Assembly (NCBI GenBank): GCA_012729535.1
Contig: JAAYCY010000024.1
Coordinates: 1-43,146, forward strand
DNA: 43,146 nucleotides
Direction: 5' to 3'
Source: Methanomicrobiales archaeon
GTDB taxonomy: Archaea > Halobacteriota > Methanomicrobia > Methanomicrobiales > Methanospirillaceae
Part shown: positions 36,148-43,146 of the stretch, in pieces
Layout: each line of letters begins with the position of its first letter
Numbering within the stretch: the stretch's first letter is position 1
Made by a program: the position numbers and the translations under genes
Notes under the pieces: model-generated
Databases searched by the model: none
Seen by the model: only the letters and a program-made list of their open reading frames with translations
Told to the model about the DNA's origin: nothing

Positions 36148-37503
36148 TTATTTCTTTTTATATACAGACGCTGCCCGGATAAAATTGTCTGCAAATGACT
36201 TTGAAAACCAGGCATGAGTATAACTACCGATGGTTTCATGGCAGAACAATCCATCCTTGCCATTGGAGATTCCTTTGCCCCTGCTCAGTCTTATCCCGAA
36301 CCGGGCATCATCTGCCGGAGTTACAAAAGAATAATGAAATTCATGACCACGGATTTCTATTCCTTCTGTCGTAATTTCTGTTCCTCCGGTGGTAATCCCT
36401 TCACTGTAACTGAGTGCCTGAAATCGTGTTGCCATTTCTGTTTTAGCGGGGAGGATACCTGCCCACCGGTAGGTTTGGTCTCCGAAAAGCCCCTCAGTCA
36501 GGTACATGAGTCCTCCGCATTCACCATAGACCGGAAGGCCGCTGTCACAAAATTTTTGAATTTCTATTCGGCAGGGACTTGATTCAAGAAGATCTGCATG
36601 AAGCTCAGGGTATCCTCCACCCAGGTATAGGGCATCGACATCAGGGAGATGATCCTGCATCGGGCTGAAGAATTGAAGATTTGCGCCTGATGATATGAGA
36701 AGGTCAAGGTTATGTTGATAATAAAAACAGAATGCACTATCCCGTGCAATGCCAATTCGGATCTGTTTTTCCTGGTTTACTTCTAACGTTTTTTTTACCG
36801 TCAGAGGTGGTGCAGACGATGCAATTTTTAAAATTTCGGGAATGTCACATGATTCTTCAATAATAAAAACCGGTTCCTCCACTGGTTTTTCATCTCCCAT
36901 TAAGAGGCCCAGGTGCCTGCTTTCTGTATGAAATGAAGGATCTTTCGGGACAAATCCCAGTTGGGGGATTTTGGCTTCCCCTTTTAAAAGATCTGCGTGA
37001 CGAGGGCTCCCAACCTCGTTCAGGATAACTCCTGCCATGGTTGAACTAGGTTCGTAGTTTTTAAAACCTGATGCAATGGCATGAACACTCGCTGACATAC
37101 CATGAACTGGAATTACAAGAAGAAGAGGAGCTTTTAATAACCGGGCGATATATGCAGAGCTGGCATACGTTGTGCTGTCCATTCCATCATACATACCCAT
37201 GACACCTTCAATGACAGCAATATCAGCTCCATTAATGCGCCTATAGAATGTTTCCAAAACTCCGTCTTCACCTGCCATCACTACATCGAGGTTACCTGAA
37301 ACCCTGCCACATATGCGGGAATGATGGCTGGGGTCAATAAAATCCGGACCTATTTTAAATGGTTGAACGACTAGCCCACGTTTTTTGAGCGCTGCCATGA
37401 GTCCACGGGTTATCGTGGTTTTTCCACATCCGCTATGGATCCCAGCAATAACGATTCGTGGGATGTTAAAGGAAATCTCTTCCAAATTGGTGCCCTGATC
37501 CAT
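36148..37503 (-). CDS. cfbB: Cobyrinate / Ni-sirohydrochlorin a,c-diamide synthase
   Basis: A 451-residue glutamine amidotransferase that amidates the a and c side chains of a corrin or nickel-sirohydrochlorin ring using ATP. The N-terminal ATP-binding half has IAGIHSGCGKTTITRGL and VQPFKIGPDFIDPSHH. The C-terminal glutaminase half has ALYLGGGYPELHA and the nucleophile Cys in VYGECGGLMYL, with His in RGHEFHYS. In methanogens this family includes CfbB of coenzyme F430 biosynthesis and CbiA of the B12 route; sequence alone does not choose between them, so the symbol is provisional. It follows polB by 8 bases and is probably cotranscribed. Confidence 0.88.
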   Translation of the reverse strand: MDQGTNLEEISFNIPRIVIAGIHSGCGKTTITRGLMAALKKRGLVVQPFKIGPDFIDPSHHSRICGRVSGNLDVVMAGEDGVLETFYRRINGADIAVIEGVMGMYDGMDSTTYASSAYIARLLKAPLLLVIPVHGMSASVHAIASGFKNYEPSSTMAGVILNEVGSPRHADLLKGEAKIPQLGFVPKDPSFHTESRHLGLLMGDEKPVEEPVFIIEESCDIPEILKIASSAPPLTVKKTLEVNQEKQIRIGIARDSAFCFYYQHNLDLLISSGANLQFFSPMQDHLPDVDALYLGGGYPELHADLLESSPCRIEIQKFCDSGLPVYGECGGLMYLTEGLFGDQTYRWAGILPAKTEMATRFQALSYSEGITTGGTEITTEGIEIRGHEFHYSFVTPADDARFGIRLSRGKGISNGKDGLFCHETIGSYTHAWFSKSFADNFIRAASVYKKK

Positions 37504-37511
37504 TATTCCTC

Positions 37512-40007
37512 TTAAAAGAAATCTGAAAGGGTGGTCCGTGACGGGTCAACGTCTGACCAGTTCCATCCAATGGGTTCTAATATTCTGGATATTGGTGATT
37601 TGATTGTCTTCTCAAGCATAAGTTCAAGGTCAGGGATGAATTCTTTCGGGACCTGGTCGCCGTATTCAAAGCAGATTACATCCGTTTTTGGATAATTCCC
37701 ATTCACGGATTTGATGTATATTCTCTTCGGTTTGCTCCCCTTTCCAAAATTTGTTCCCAGGTTGTTATTAGAATATGTTGCACCCCGAACCTGGGCATCA
37801 TCAGTTTCATAGTCCTTGAGTTCTTTACCGATTCCACCTGGAATTCCAATTTCATCCAGGGGATATCCGCCAAGACGATAAGTTTTGATGATATCACCAA
37901 GGTATTTTTTTATTTCAGGAAGATCTGCTCCCTGGAGAATTTTATTCATGACTTCTTTCATAACTTTCCTGGTCAGGAGTGGTGAATCTGATCGTTTTGC
38001 TTCAAACCCGACCATGTCTACTTCGTCAACGGACTTTCCTTCTTTCCAGATGAGATTTCCTGCATATCGTTTCTTTTTACCTCCCTGGAAGAATCTGCGG
38101 TATACTTTTTCAAATTTTATTGAAAAATAGTGTTTTTCTGCATGGAGTTTTTCCCTGGCAAACTGGTTATAACTCTCGTTTAAAACTCCTTCTATCTCTC
38201 TTGCCTTTTTAATTGTCTCATCAAGGGAGCCTGAAGGGATTTGAATCATACAGGAATCAGTGTCTCCGTATATGACACTATAGCCCATGTTCTCGATGAT
38301 GTTTCTGGTATGTTCAATAATTGCCCTGCCAACCGATGTGACCGCAGAGCCTATCTCCCGATCGTAAAGCCTGAACCGTGAATACCCGCTTACCCCGTAG
38401 TAGGTGTTCATGATAACCTTGATGACATTCTGTTGCATGTCATAGAGATGATATTCTGGTGATCCAAAGGGGTATTCATTACGCTTATTTTTTTTCTGAT
38501 CACGTTCCAAAAGGAGTTCGCTGATAATGCTCCGCGTCAGCCCATCTGGCTTTGAATGAAACCTGATACCATTCGGGGCGATGAGATCTCCGTCCGGGCT
38601 TTTTGTCTCTGGTGACGCGTTGATGGTCATCATTGCCATGGGATACAGGGATTTAAGATCCAGCACTACGACATTTTCCCTGATACCTGAACTTGGTTCA
38701 AAAACAGTTGCCCCTTCAAATTCATCACCCGGACTGTACCCCTTTGAAGGAAGGATAAATTTTCCATGAGCTTTTCGTAGAATATAGATGTCAATAACAT
38801 TGGAAGAATTGAGCGTGCGGTCCAGTGGACATCCAACATATCGTGCAATTTCCTGGTAAAATTCAATGATATTATTCTTCTGGTTTATCTTTACACAGAG
38901 TTCCACATCTTTAAAGTTATATTCGACCAGTTCTTCAGGGGCCTCATTCCACATTCGTGTTGTCATCCCGGGCTGGTAATGAAATGCCTTCACATCACCT
39001 ACCTCTCTCTCTCCTACCGCGTCAAGCCGGTATGAATCGAGTTTGGAAGACTGCATTTTTTTGTATCCTGAGAGAAGGTCAAAGTCAACCCGCCCCCTTA
39101 CTCCTGATCTTTCGCTCATTCCAGAAAGCCGTGCAAGACAGTCTGGTGGAAGACCCAGGGCCCGGATTCGGCCAAAAATAAAGGGAAGGTCAAAATCTGT
39201 AAAATTCCATCCGGACAATATATCTGGATTTTTTTCCCTGATAAATGATGCAAACTGTTCAAGAAGAGATTTTTCATCCTCGAATATTCTGACCGAATGG
39301 TTTTCTTCTCTAAAACATCCGTTAGGGAGAACTTTTTCACAGATTTTTTCTTTTTTAATGGTATTTGCTAAATTCTGAAGAAGAAAGGTGGTATACGCAT
39401 TGTCAAAAGAATCCCAGGCGGTTATGCATATGATACTGTCTCGTCCTGGATTTGGAAGCCCTCCCTTGTCATCTTCACATTCTATATCAAGGAGACAATA
39501 TCGGGAAGGTGCATGGACATCAGCAATACGGACATCTGAATAAGAAACGACTGAAATTCCTGAAGGAATTTCTACTCCTCCGGTAATCCCTGCATCAATC
39601 AGGTATCTCGTCGCAAAGGGAATGTCTGCCTCAAAATGTTTGTATCCTTCCCTGACATCCCTGACATCGGAAGGGCGGTTCGTATATATTCTGCGAAGTT
39701 CTTCGCCATGAATCGATTGAAATGAACGACTATCTATCTTCAGGACCGGATCCGGGTGATTCCGGGTAACCTGTGTTACCGGGATATAGAAATATGGATA
39801 AAATCCAGTGACCTTCACTTCGTGAAAATCGCCATTCAGGGTTCTTCCAAATATATGGATAATCGGGCCATCTGCAGCAGTTGAGTATTCAACCTGACTT
39901 ATTCCCAGTCTGATATAATTCTGGTTTCCTGATTCTTTCGCATGATCCTGTTCTGTAAAGTCAGAACTGGGTATTAGTTGCTTGGTTGTACTATTTCCAT
40001 CAGTCAC
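37512..40007 (-). CDS. polB: DNA polymerase, family B
   Basis: An 831-residue replicative-type polymerase with proofreading exonuclease. The exonuclease sites are LLDIECED, SGWNFTDFDLPF and the later YNFKDVELC; the polymerase sites are motif A DLKSLYPMA, motif B NTYYGVSGY and motif C IYGDTDSCMI. The thumb ends in the LGTNFGKGSK region. I place the start at GTG 40007: AGGAGGAT lies 5 bases before it, and it overlaps the malate-dehydrogenase stop by 8 bases. An ATG at 40049 in the same frame has no ribosome binding site and would overlap by 50 bases. Confidence 0.94.
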   Translation of the reverse strand: MTDGNSTTKQLIPSSDFTEQDHAKESGNQNYIRLGISQVEYSTAADGPIIHIFGRTLNGDFHEVKVTGFYPYFYIPVTQVTRNHPDPVLKIDSRSFQSIHGEELRRIYTNRPSDVRDVREGYKHFEADIPFATRYLIDAGITGGVEIPSGISVVSYSDVRIADVHAPSRYCLLDIECEDDKGGLPNPGRDSIICITAWDSFDNAYTTFLLQNLANTIKKEKICEKVLPNGCFREENHSVRIFEDEKSLLEQFASFIREKNPDILSGWNFTDFDLPFIFGRIRALGLPPDCLARLSGMSERSGVRGRVDFDLLSGYKKMQSSKLDSYRLDAVGEREVGDVKAFHYQPGMTTRMWNEAPEELVEYNFKDVELCVKINQKNNIIEFYQEIARYVGCPLDRTLNSSNVIDIYILRKAHGKFILPSKGYSPGDEFEGATVFEPSSGIRENVVVLDLKSLYPMAMMTINASPETKSPDGDLIAPNGIRFHSKPDGLTRSIISELLLERDQKKNKRNEYPFGSPEYHLYDMQQNVIKVIMNTYYGVSGYSRFRLYDREIGSAVTSVGRAIIEHTRNIIENMGYSVIYGDTDSCMIQIPSGSLDETIKKAREIEGVLNESYNQFAREKLHAEKHYFSIKFEKVYRRFFQGGKKKRYAGNLIWKEGKSVDEVDMVGFEAKRSDSPLLTRKVMKEVMNKILQGADLPEIKKYLGDIIKTYRLGGYPLDEIGIPGGIGKELKDYETDDAQVRGATYSNNNLGTNFGKGSKPKRIYIKSVNGNYPKTDVICFEYGDQVPKEFIPDLELMLEKTIKSPISRILEPIGWNWSDVDPSRTTLSDFF

Positions 40008-40869
40008 AGGAAATCCTCCTGCAAAGGTCTGATATAAACGCTGCAGCATTATTCATTTGTTCTAATTCCCAGGAGTCCAGTTTTATTTCTAATATTGAAC
40101 AGATACCTTCACGTCCGATGATCATAGGGACACCGAGCGAGCAATCTGAAATCCCGTATTCACCATTGAGAATTCCAGAACAGACCAGAGATGAGTGTGA
40201 ATCGGTCAGGATGGATACAACAAGGTGCCAAATATGATGTACCGGGGCATATTCTGTAGCGCCTTTACCTTTAATTATCTCCATACTGGCATTTCGCAGT
40301 GTTGTCAGTATTTCTTCCCTTGTCTGTATATCTACATCAAGGCCAAAATGGCTGAATACCGGAACCTGGTGTTCTCCATGTTCACCTAATATGAGACCTT
40401 CAGAGCTGATATTTCGTAACCCTAGTTCGTACTGGAACCGGGCTCCGTCCAGTTGACCTCCAAAGCCAATTATCCTGTTTTTTGGAATTCCAAGTTTTTT
40501 CCATAAGTAATAAGTCAGGACATCTGCCGGGTTTGTAATAACAATGACAATACCCTTGAAATCTGGTATTAATGCCGCGAGTTCTGAAGCAACCGGAACA
40601 TTACAGTCCAGCAAGGCAGCTCTTGTCTTGATTGTAGGATTTCGGGGTAAACCAGCAGTATATAATACAATATCACAGGAAGCGATATCCTCCGGCTTAG
40701 TAGAGATTCTGACCGGGCATCTCATGTGTTCAATGTCAAGTCTTTGCGCCTCAAGGAGCGACTGGTTGCTATCATATAATACCAGGGTATCAACGAGGCC
40801 GCCTGACGCCGCCCGGGTAGCAACACCCCCTCCAATGCGCCCGGTTCCGAATATTGCAAGGCTGGTCAT
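40000..40869 (-). CDS. Malate/lactate dehydrogenase family protein
   Basis: A 289-residue NAD(P)-dependent 2-hydroxyacid dehydrogenase, probably malate dehydrogenase. The N-terminal Rossmann strand is SLAIFGTGRIGGGVA, followed by the acidic cofactor-binding residue in LVLYDSN. Substrate arginines are seen in AGLPRNPTIKTRAALL, where the two Arg positions match malate rather than lactate enzymes. ITNPADVLTYY and the catalytic His in LGEHGEHQVPVFS follow; HGE replaces the usual HGD. The protein is slightly shorter than the typical 305-320. The gene overlaps polB at its 3' end and is divergent from pyrD with 52 bases between. Confidence 0.86.
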   Translation of the reverse strand: MTSLAIFGTGRIGGGVATRAASGGLVDTLVLYDSNQSLLEAQRLDIEHMRCPVRISTKPEDIASCDIVLYTAGLPRNPTIKTRAALLDCNVPVASELAALIPDFKGIVIVITNPADVLTYYLWKKLGIPKNRIIGFGGQLDGARFQYELGLRNISSEGLILGEHGEHQVPVFSHFGLDVDIQTREEILTTLRNASMEIIKGKGATEYAPVHHIWHLVVSILTDSHSSLVCSGILNGEYGISDCSLGVPMIIGREGICSILEIKLDSWELEQMNNAAAFISDLCRRISCD

Positions 40870-40921
40870 CTCATACTCGTAGGAACGAAGAATAGATAAT
40901 TACCATCATGCCCACTCTCTC

Positions 40922-41812
40922 ATGATGATTACACTACGTCCCGGACCTGTGAACCTGGGGGGGGTGGATACTGGAAATCACCTTGTACTAGCGGCGGGTG
41001 TGCTTGGAACTTGCGCATCTTCCCTGGCCCGTATGATCCGAAGGGGTGCAGGAGCTGTTGTTACGAAATCTATTGGTCCTGAGCCCAGGTCAGGACACCC
41101 TGGCCCCTGCCTTGTTGTCCTTGAAGATGCTCTCATGAATGCCATGGGACTTCCAAATCCCTCAAAAGAGTTTACAGAAGAACTCTCCAAATTTTCAGAT
41201 GAACCGGTAATTGTCAGTATTTTTGGGGGGAATCCAGAGCAGTTTAACGAAGTTGCCGGGTGGTTTGCAGATAAAGCCCGGGCATTTGAACTCAATGTCA
41301 GTTGCCCCCATGCATCAGGATTTGGTGCGCAGATTGGTACAAATCCTGACATGGTAAAAGCCTGTACCGAAGTGGTAAAGGATTGGAAAAAGCCAGTATG
41401 GGTGAAACTCACTCCTAATGTTACTGATATTACCGAGATTGGAAAAGCAGCGCAGGAAGGAGGAGCGGATGCAATTGTTGCCATTAACACGGTCAAAGCC
41501 TTGCGTATTTCTACTGAAATGAGGAGGCCGGTCCTGGGAAATGGCTTTGGTGGTCTTTCTGGAAAGGCCATCTTTCCTATTGCCATTCGATGTGTGTATG
41601 AACTGTATGAAGCCTGCGATGTCCCGATAATTGGTTGTGGGGGAGTGTCCAGTGCAAATGATGTGATTGAGATGATGATGGCCGGGGCAACAGGTGTTGA
41701 GATAGGGAGTGCTGTGGCAGGAGATCCTGATATTTTCAGAACCATTTCTGATGAACTATATTCTGCCGAAGGACTGCCATCAAAAGAAATTGTGGGGTGT
41801 GCCCATGTCTGA
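40922..41812 (+). CDS. pyrD: Dihydroorotate dehydrogenase, catalytic subunit (class 1B)
   Basis: A 296-residue FMN enzyme of pyrimidine synthesis that oxidises dihydroorotate to orotate. The TIM-barrel FMN sites are LVLAAGVLGT, KSIGPEPRSGHPGP, NAMGLPNPS and GCGGVSSANDVIEMMMAGAT. ELNVSCPHA provides the catalytic Cys of class 1 enzymes. A PyrK electron-transfer subunit encoded immediately after, with an 8-base overlap, identifies it as the NAD-linked class 1B type. Two adjacent ATGs (40922 and 40925) are possible starts; there is no clear ribosome binding site, so a leaderless or short-leader transcript is possible. Confidence 0.94.
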   Translation: MMITLRPGPVNLGGVDTGNHLVLAAGVLGTCASSLARMIRRGAGAVVTKSIGPEPRSGHPGPCLVVLEDALMNAMGLPNPSKEFTEELSKFSDEPVIVSIFGGNPEQFNEVAGWFADKARAFELNVSCPHASGFGAQIGTNPDMVKACTEVVKDWKKPVWVKLTPNVTDITEIGKAAQEGGADAIVAINTVKALRISTEMRRPVLGNGFGGLSGKAIFPIAIRCVYELYEACDVPIIGCGGVSSANDVIEMMMAGATGVEIGSAVAGDPDIFRTISDELYSAEGLPSKEIVGCAHV

Positions 41813-42566
41813 TGGTATGCCGGTTGTGGTGACGATCACTAAAAAAGTAAAAGAAAGTCCGGGAGTGACTACAATCTTTTTTGACCGTTCATTTGCATCA
41901 GATCCAGGACAATTTGTAATGGTATGGCTTGCGGGCATCGATGAGATTCCCATGGCACTCTCATATCCGAATGCCATTACCGTTCAGCGCGTTGGTGATG
42001 CAACTTCAAGGCTGATTAATCTAGAGCCTGGGGAAAAAATTGGTATACGAGGTCCGTTTGGAAATGGGTTCTCTTTGAAGGGGAAAATACTCGCCATTGC
42101 CGGAGGTGTCGGGGCTGCTCCTCTTCTCCGGATTGGTCTTGAGTTCCCTGATGTGACCTTCCTTTTAGGAGCAAGGAATTCTGATGAACTCATTTTCAAG
42201 GATAATCTCTCCAGGAAGTGCAGGATACATATTGCTACAGATGATGGTTCTGCCGGGTATCATGGATATGTTGCAGGTCTGCTTGACGAAATTGCGCTTG
42301 AAGAATATGACACCATCGTTGTCTGTGGGCCTGATCCAATGATGCGATCGGTGTTAAGTACACTTCAGATACGAAATTCGGTTGAAAAATCCCAATTTAG
42401 TCTGCATCGTTACATGAAATGCGGGGTTGGAGTATGTGGATCATGTTGTATGGATCCCGATGGTGTATGCGTCTGTAAAGACGGTCCAGTTTTTCCTGGT
42501 TTATCCCTGATATCCAGTGAACTAGGTAAATACCATCGTAATGGTGCTGGATTAAAGGAAAGGTAG
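41805..42566 (+). CDS. pyrK: Dihydroorotate dehydrogenase electron-transfer subunit
   Basis: A 253-residue iron-sulfur flavoprotein that passes electrons from dihydroorotate dehydrogenase to NAD+. The FAD-binding barrel and ferredoxin-reductase fold are seen in IRGPFGNGFSLKGKILAIAG and GGVGAAPLLRIG, then VCGPDPMM near the NAD site. The [2Fe-2S] cluster cysteines are in KCGVGVCGSC followed by VCVCKDGPVF near residues 206-227. The ATG at 41805 overlaps the pyrD stop and has GGGGTG 7 bases upstream. The same frame is open earlier (to 41709), but that part lies inside pyrD. An AT- and T-rich stretch after the stop probably terminates the transcript. Confidence 0.93.
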   Translation: MSDGMPVVVTITKKVKESPGVTTIFFDRSFASDPGQFVMVWLAGIDEIPMALSYPNAITVQRVGDATSRLINLEPGEKIGIRGPFGNGFSLKGKILAIAGGVGAAPLLRIGLEFPDVTFLLGARNSDELIFKDNLSRKCRIHIATDDGSAGYHGYVAGLLDEIALEEYDTIVVCGPDPMMRSVLSTLQIRNSVEKSQFSLHRYMKCGVGVCGSCCMDPDGVCVCKDGPVFPGLSLISSELGKYHRNGAGLKER

Positions 42567-42740
42567 ATATTGATTTTTATTTTTTTATGAAGAAAAAAAA
42601 TGGTTTGATAAACCGCCTATTATGAAAAGTAGAAAATGTATAAATACGACTCCGTTGCTTTATATCTCTCATTAATCCCTTTTAATCAATAAAAGAGAAT
42701 AAGAAGCCTTATACGTTCACTGATACAAAAGAAGTATGTA
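42567..42740 (+). promoter_or_regulatory. pyrK downstream region with possible promoter elements
   Basis: A T-rich stretch at 42568-42590 probably terminates pyrDK. Two TATA-like elements follow on the plus strand: TGTATAAATACG (42637-42648) and CTTTATATC (42658-42666). They point toward the structured element at 42743 and not toward any plus-strand gene in the window. Consensus matches by eye only. Confidence 0.4.
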
Positions 42741-42742
42741 AT

Positions 42743-42847
42743 ACCACAAAGAGGGGTATGGTGCAATCTACACCAAGCTGATATGTTAATTCATGTTTGG
42801 TACTCCTCGCATCAACAACGCCATACCTTCTTTGTTGGTCTTTTTTA
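42743..42847 (+). ncRNA. Candidate structured small RNA or long terminator hairpin
   Basis: An imperfect inverted repeat of about 20 base pairs: 42743-42763 (ACC, ACAAAGAG, GGTATGGTG) pairs with 42819-42839 (CGCCATACC, TTCTTTGT, GGT) with two single-base bulges. The 55-base interior contains a second hairpin, ACCAA (42772-42776) and ATATG (42781-42785) with CATGT (42792-42796) and TTGGT (42797-42801). Six T residues follow at 42841-42846, as for an independent terminator. The strand is chosen from that T-run and from upstream TATA-like elements. No known RNA family is recognised. Confidence 0.42.
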
Positions 42848-42873
42848 GAAATTTGATTTTATTCTCTGGCCTG

Positions 42874-43146
42874 CTATTCTGCATAATTTTTCAGGAATGT
42901 GTGAGGAAACTCATTTCGATAAGTATAATTAGTAATGACTACAACTTTGTTATCCCACACGCTTCCTGAATCATCAGGAGCCGGCGGCCGGGGTTTGTTG
43001 TTTCGAGGGGACTGATACAAAAGTATATAAGTTTCTGTGAGCAACGTAAGAGGCCGTTTTAATGGAGAGCCGACGAATGCACGAGTTGCAATATCGGTTC
43101 TGACATAGGAATACTGGTAATGTGGATATCTGTCTACATCTGCCAA
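42874..43146 (-). CDS. Unrecognised protein, C-terminal fragment
   Basis: The last 90 codons of a minus-strand gene whose start lies beyond the window. The fragment is rich in Tyr, Thr, Asn, Pro and Arg (for example HYQYSYVRTDIATR, YQSPRNNKPRPPAPDD, NYTYRNEFPHTFLKN), with an NYT sequon and no membrane segment in this part. I do not recognise a family. It could be the C terminus of a larger enzyme or surface protein. The frame is open to the window edge, which supports a real gene; composition alone does not. Confidence 0.55.
   Translation of the reverse strand: MADVDRYPHYQYSYVRTDIATRAFVGSPLKRPLTLLTETYILLYQSPRNNKPRPPAPDDSGSVWDNKVVVITNYTYRNEFPHTFLKNYAE

Noticed and set aside
40978-41745. 255-codon minus-strand open frame opposite pyrD
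   Set aside because: Shadow of a well-conserved gene; its protein is low-complexity Ser/Thr/Pro/Ala text typical of antisense frames.
41709-41804. Longer pyrK frame starting inside pyrD
   Set aside because: The extra 32 residues do not match PyrK and the ATG at 41805 overlaps the pyrD stop with a GGGGTG site, as usual for the pair.
42743-42839. Miniature inverted-repeat transposable element
   Set aside because: No flanking target duplication is visible and the arms do not resemble the IS1634 ends in this window; the trailing T-run fits a transcript better.
1-43146. CRISPR array, rRNA, tRNA or defence system
   Set aside because: I saw no regularly spaced direct repeats, no rRNA or tRNA signatures and no defence-type genes. 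The repetitive DNA at 20-27 kb encodes PKD, PEGA and InlB-like protein domains.

Overview
The window looks like the chromosome of a methanogenic euryarchaeon. It carries an A-type ATP synthase operon in archaeal order, a CbiA/CfbB-type amidotransferase (CfbB makes coenzyme F430 in methanogens), archaeal family B DNA polymerase, ArlI/ArlJ-type filament assembly proteins, KaiC-like ATPases and large PKD/PEGA surface proteins. That mix is typical of Methanomicrobiales, and a Methanospirillum-like organism is my best guess. This is an inference from gene content, not a database match. Start sites are mostly backed by GGAGG or GGTGA ribosome binding sites, and some genes may be leaderless.

Layout. 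Positions 1-4676 (minus strand) hold the 5' half of the ATP synthase operon, atpH-I-K-E-C-F, and the first 30 codons of atpA. Positions 4877-8775 (plus) hold a soluble chemoreceptor and a long coiled-coil protein with a HEAT-like tail. Positions 8793-14503 (minus) hold a type IV filament module: an ArlJ/PilC-like membrane platform and an ArlI/PilB-like ATPase. The ATPase gene is split by a complete 1.85-kb IS1634-family element (12124-13971). Its ends can be defined to the base from terminal inverted repeats and a 6-bp target duplication, and removing the element restores one 644-codon frame. Divergent from the ATPase are two overlapping KaiC-like genes (14739-16282), then a B12-binding radical SAM protein and a small metallophosphoesterase.

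Positions 18059-19785 hold a CYTH-domain protein and two unrelated prolyl isomerases (FKBP and cyclophilin). Positions 20048-26955 encode two very large secreted proteins built from PKD, PEGA and InlB-like repeats. Positions 26965-33333 (minus) form a uvrA-uvrC-uvrB excision repair operon. After a 463-bp AT-rich gap come a four-helix SHOCT membrane protein, a CBS/DRTGG-containing family II pyrophosphatase, the CbiA/CfbB enzyme, polB overlapping a malate-dehydrogenase-like gene, and a divergent pyrD-pyrK pair. The last 600 bases hold a strongly structured, probably transcribed non-coding element, then the 3' end of an unrecognised gene.

The points most worth following up are the precisely reconstructable IS insertion in the filament ATPase, the palindrome that repeats the IS terminal motif at the transposase start, the candidate structured RNA near 42743-42847 with two mutually exclusive foldings, and the paired KaiC-like ATPases (one with a broken P-loop) divergent from the filament ATPase. 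No CRISPR array, rRNA or tRNA was seen.
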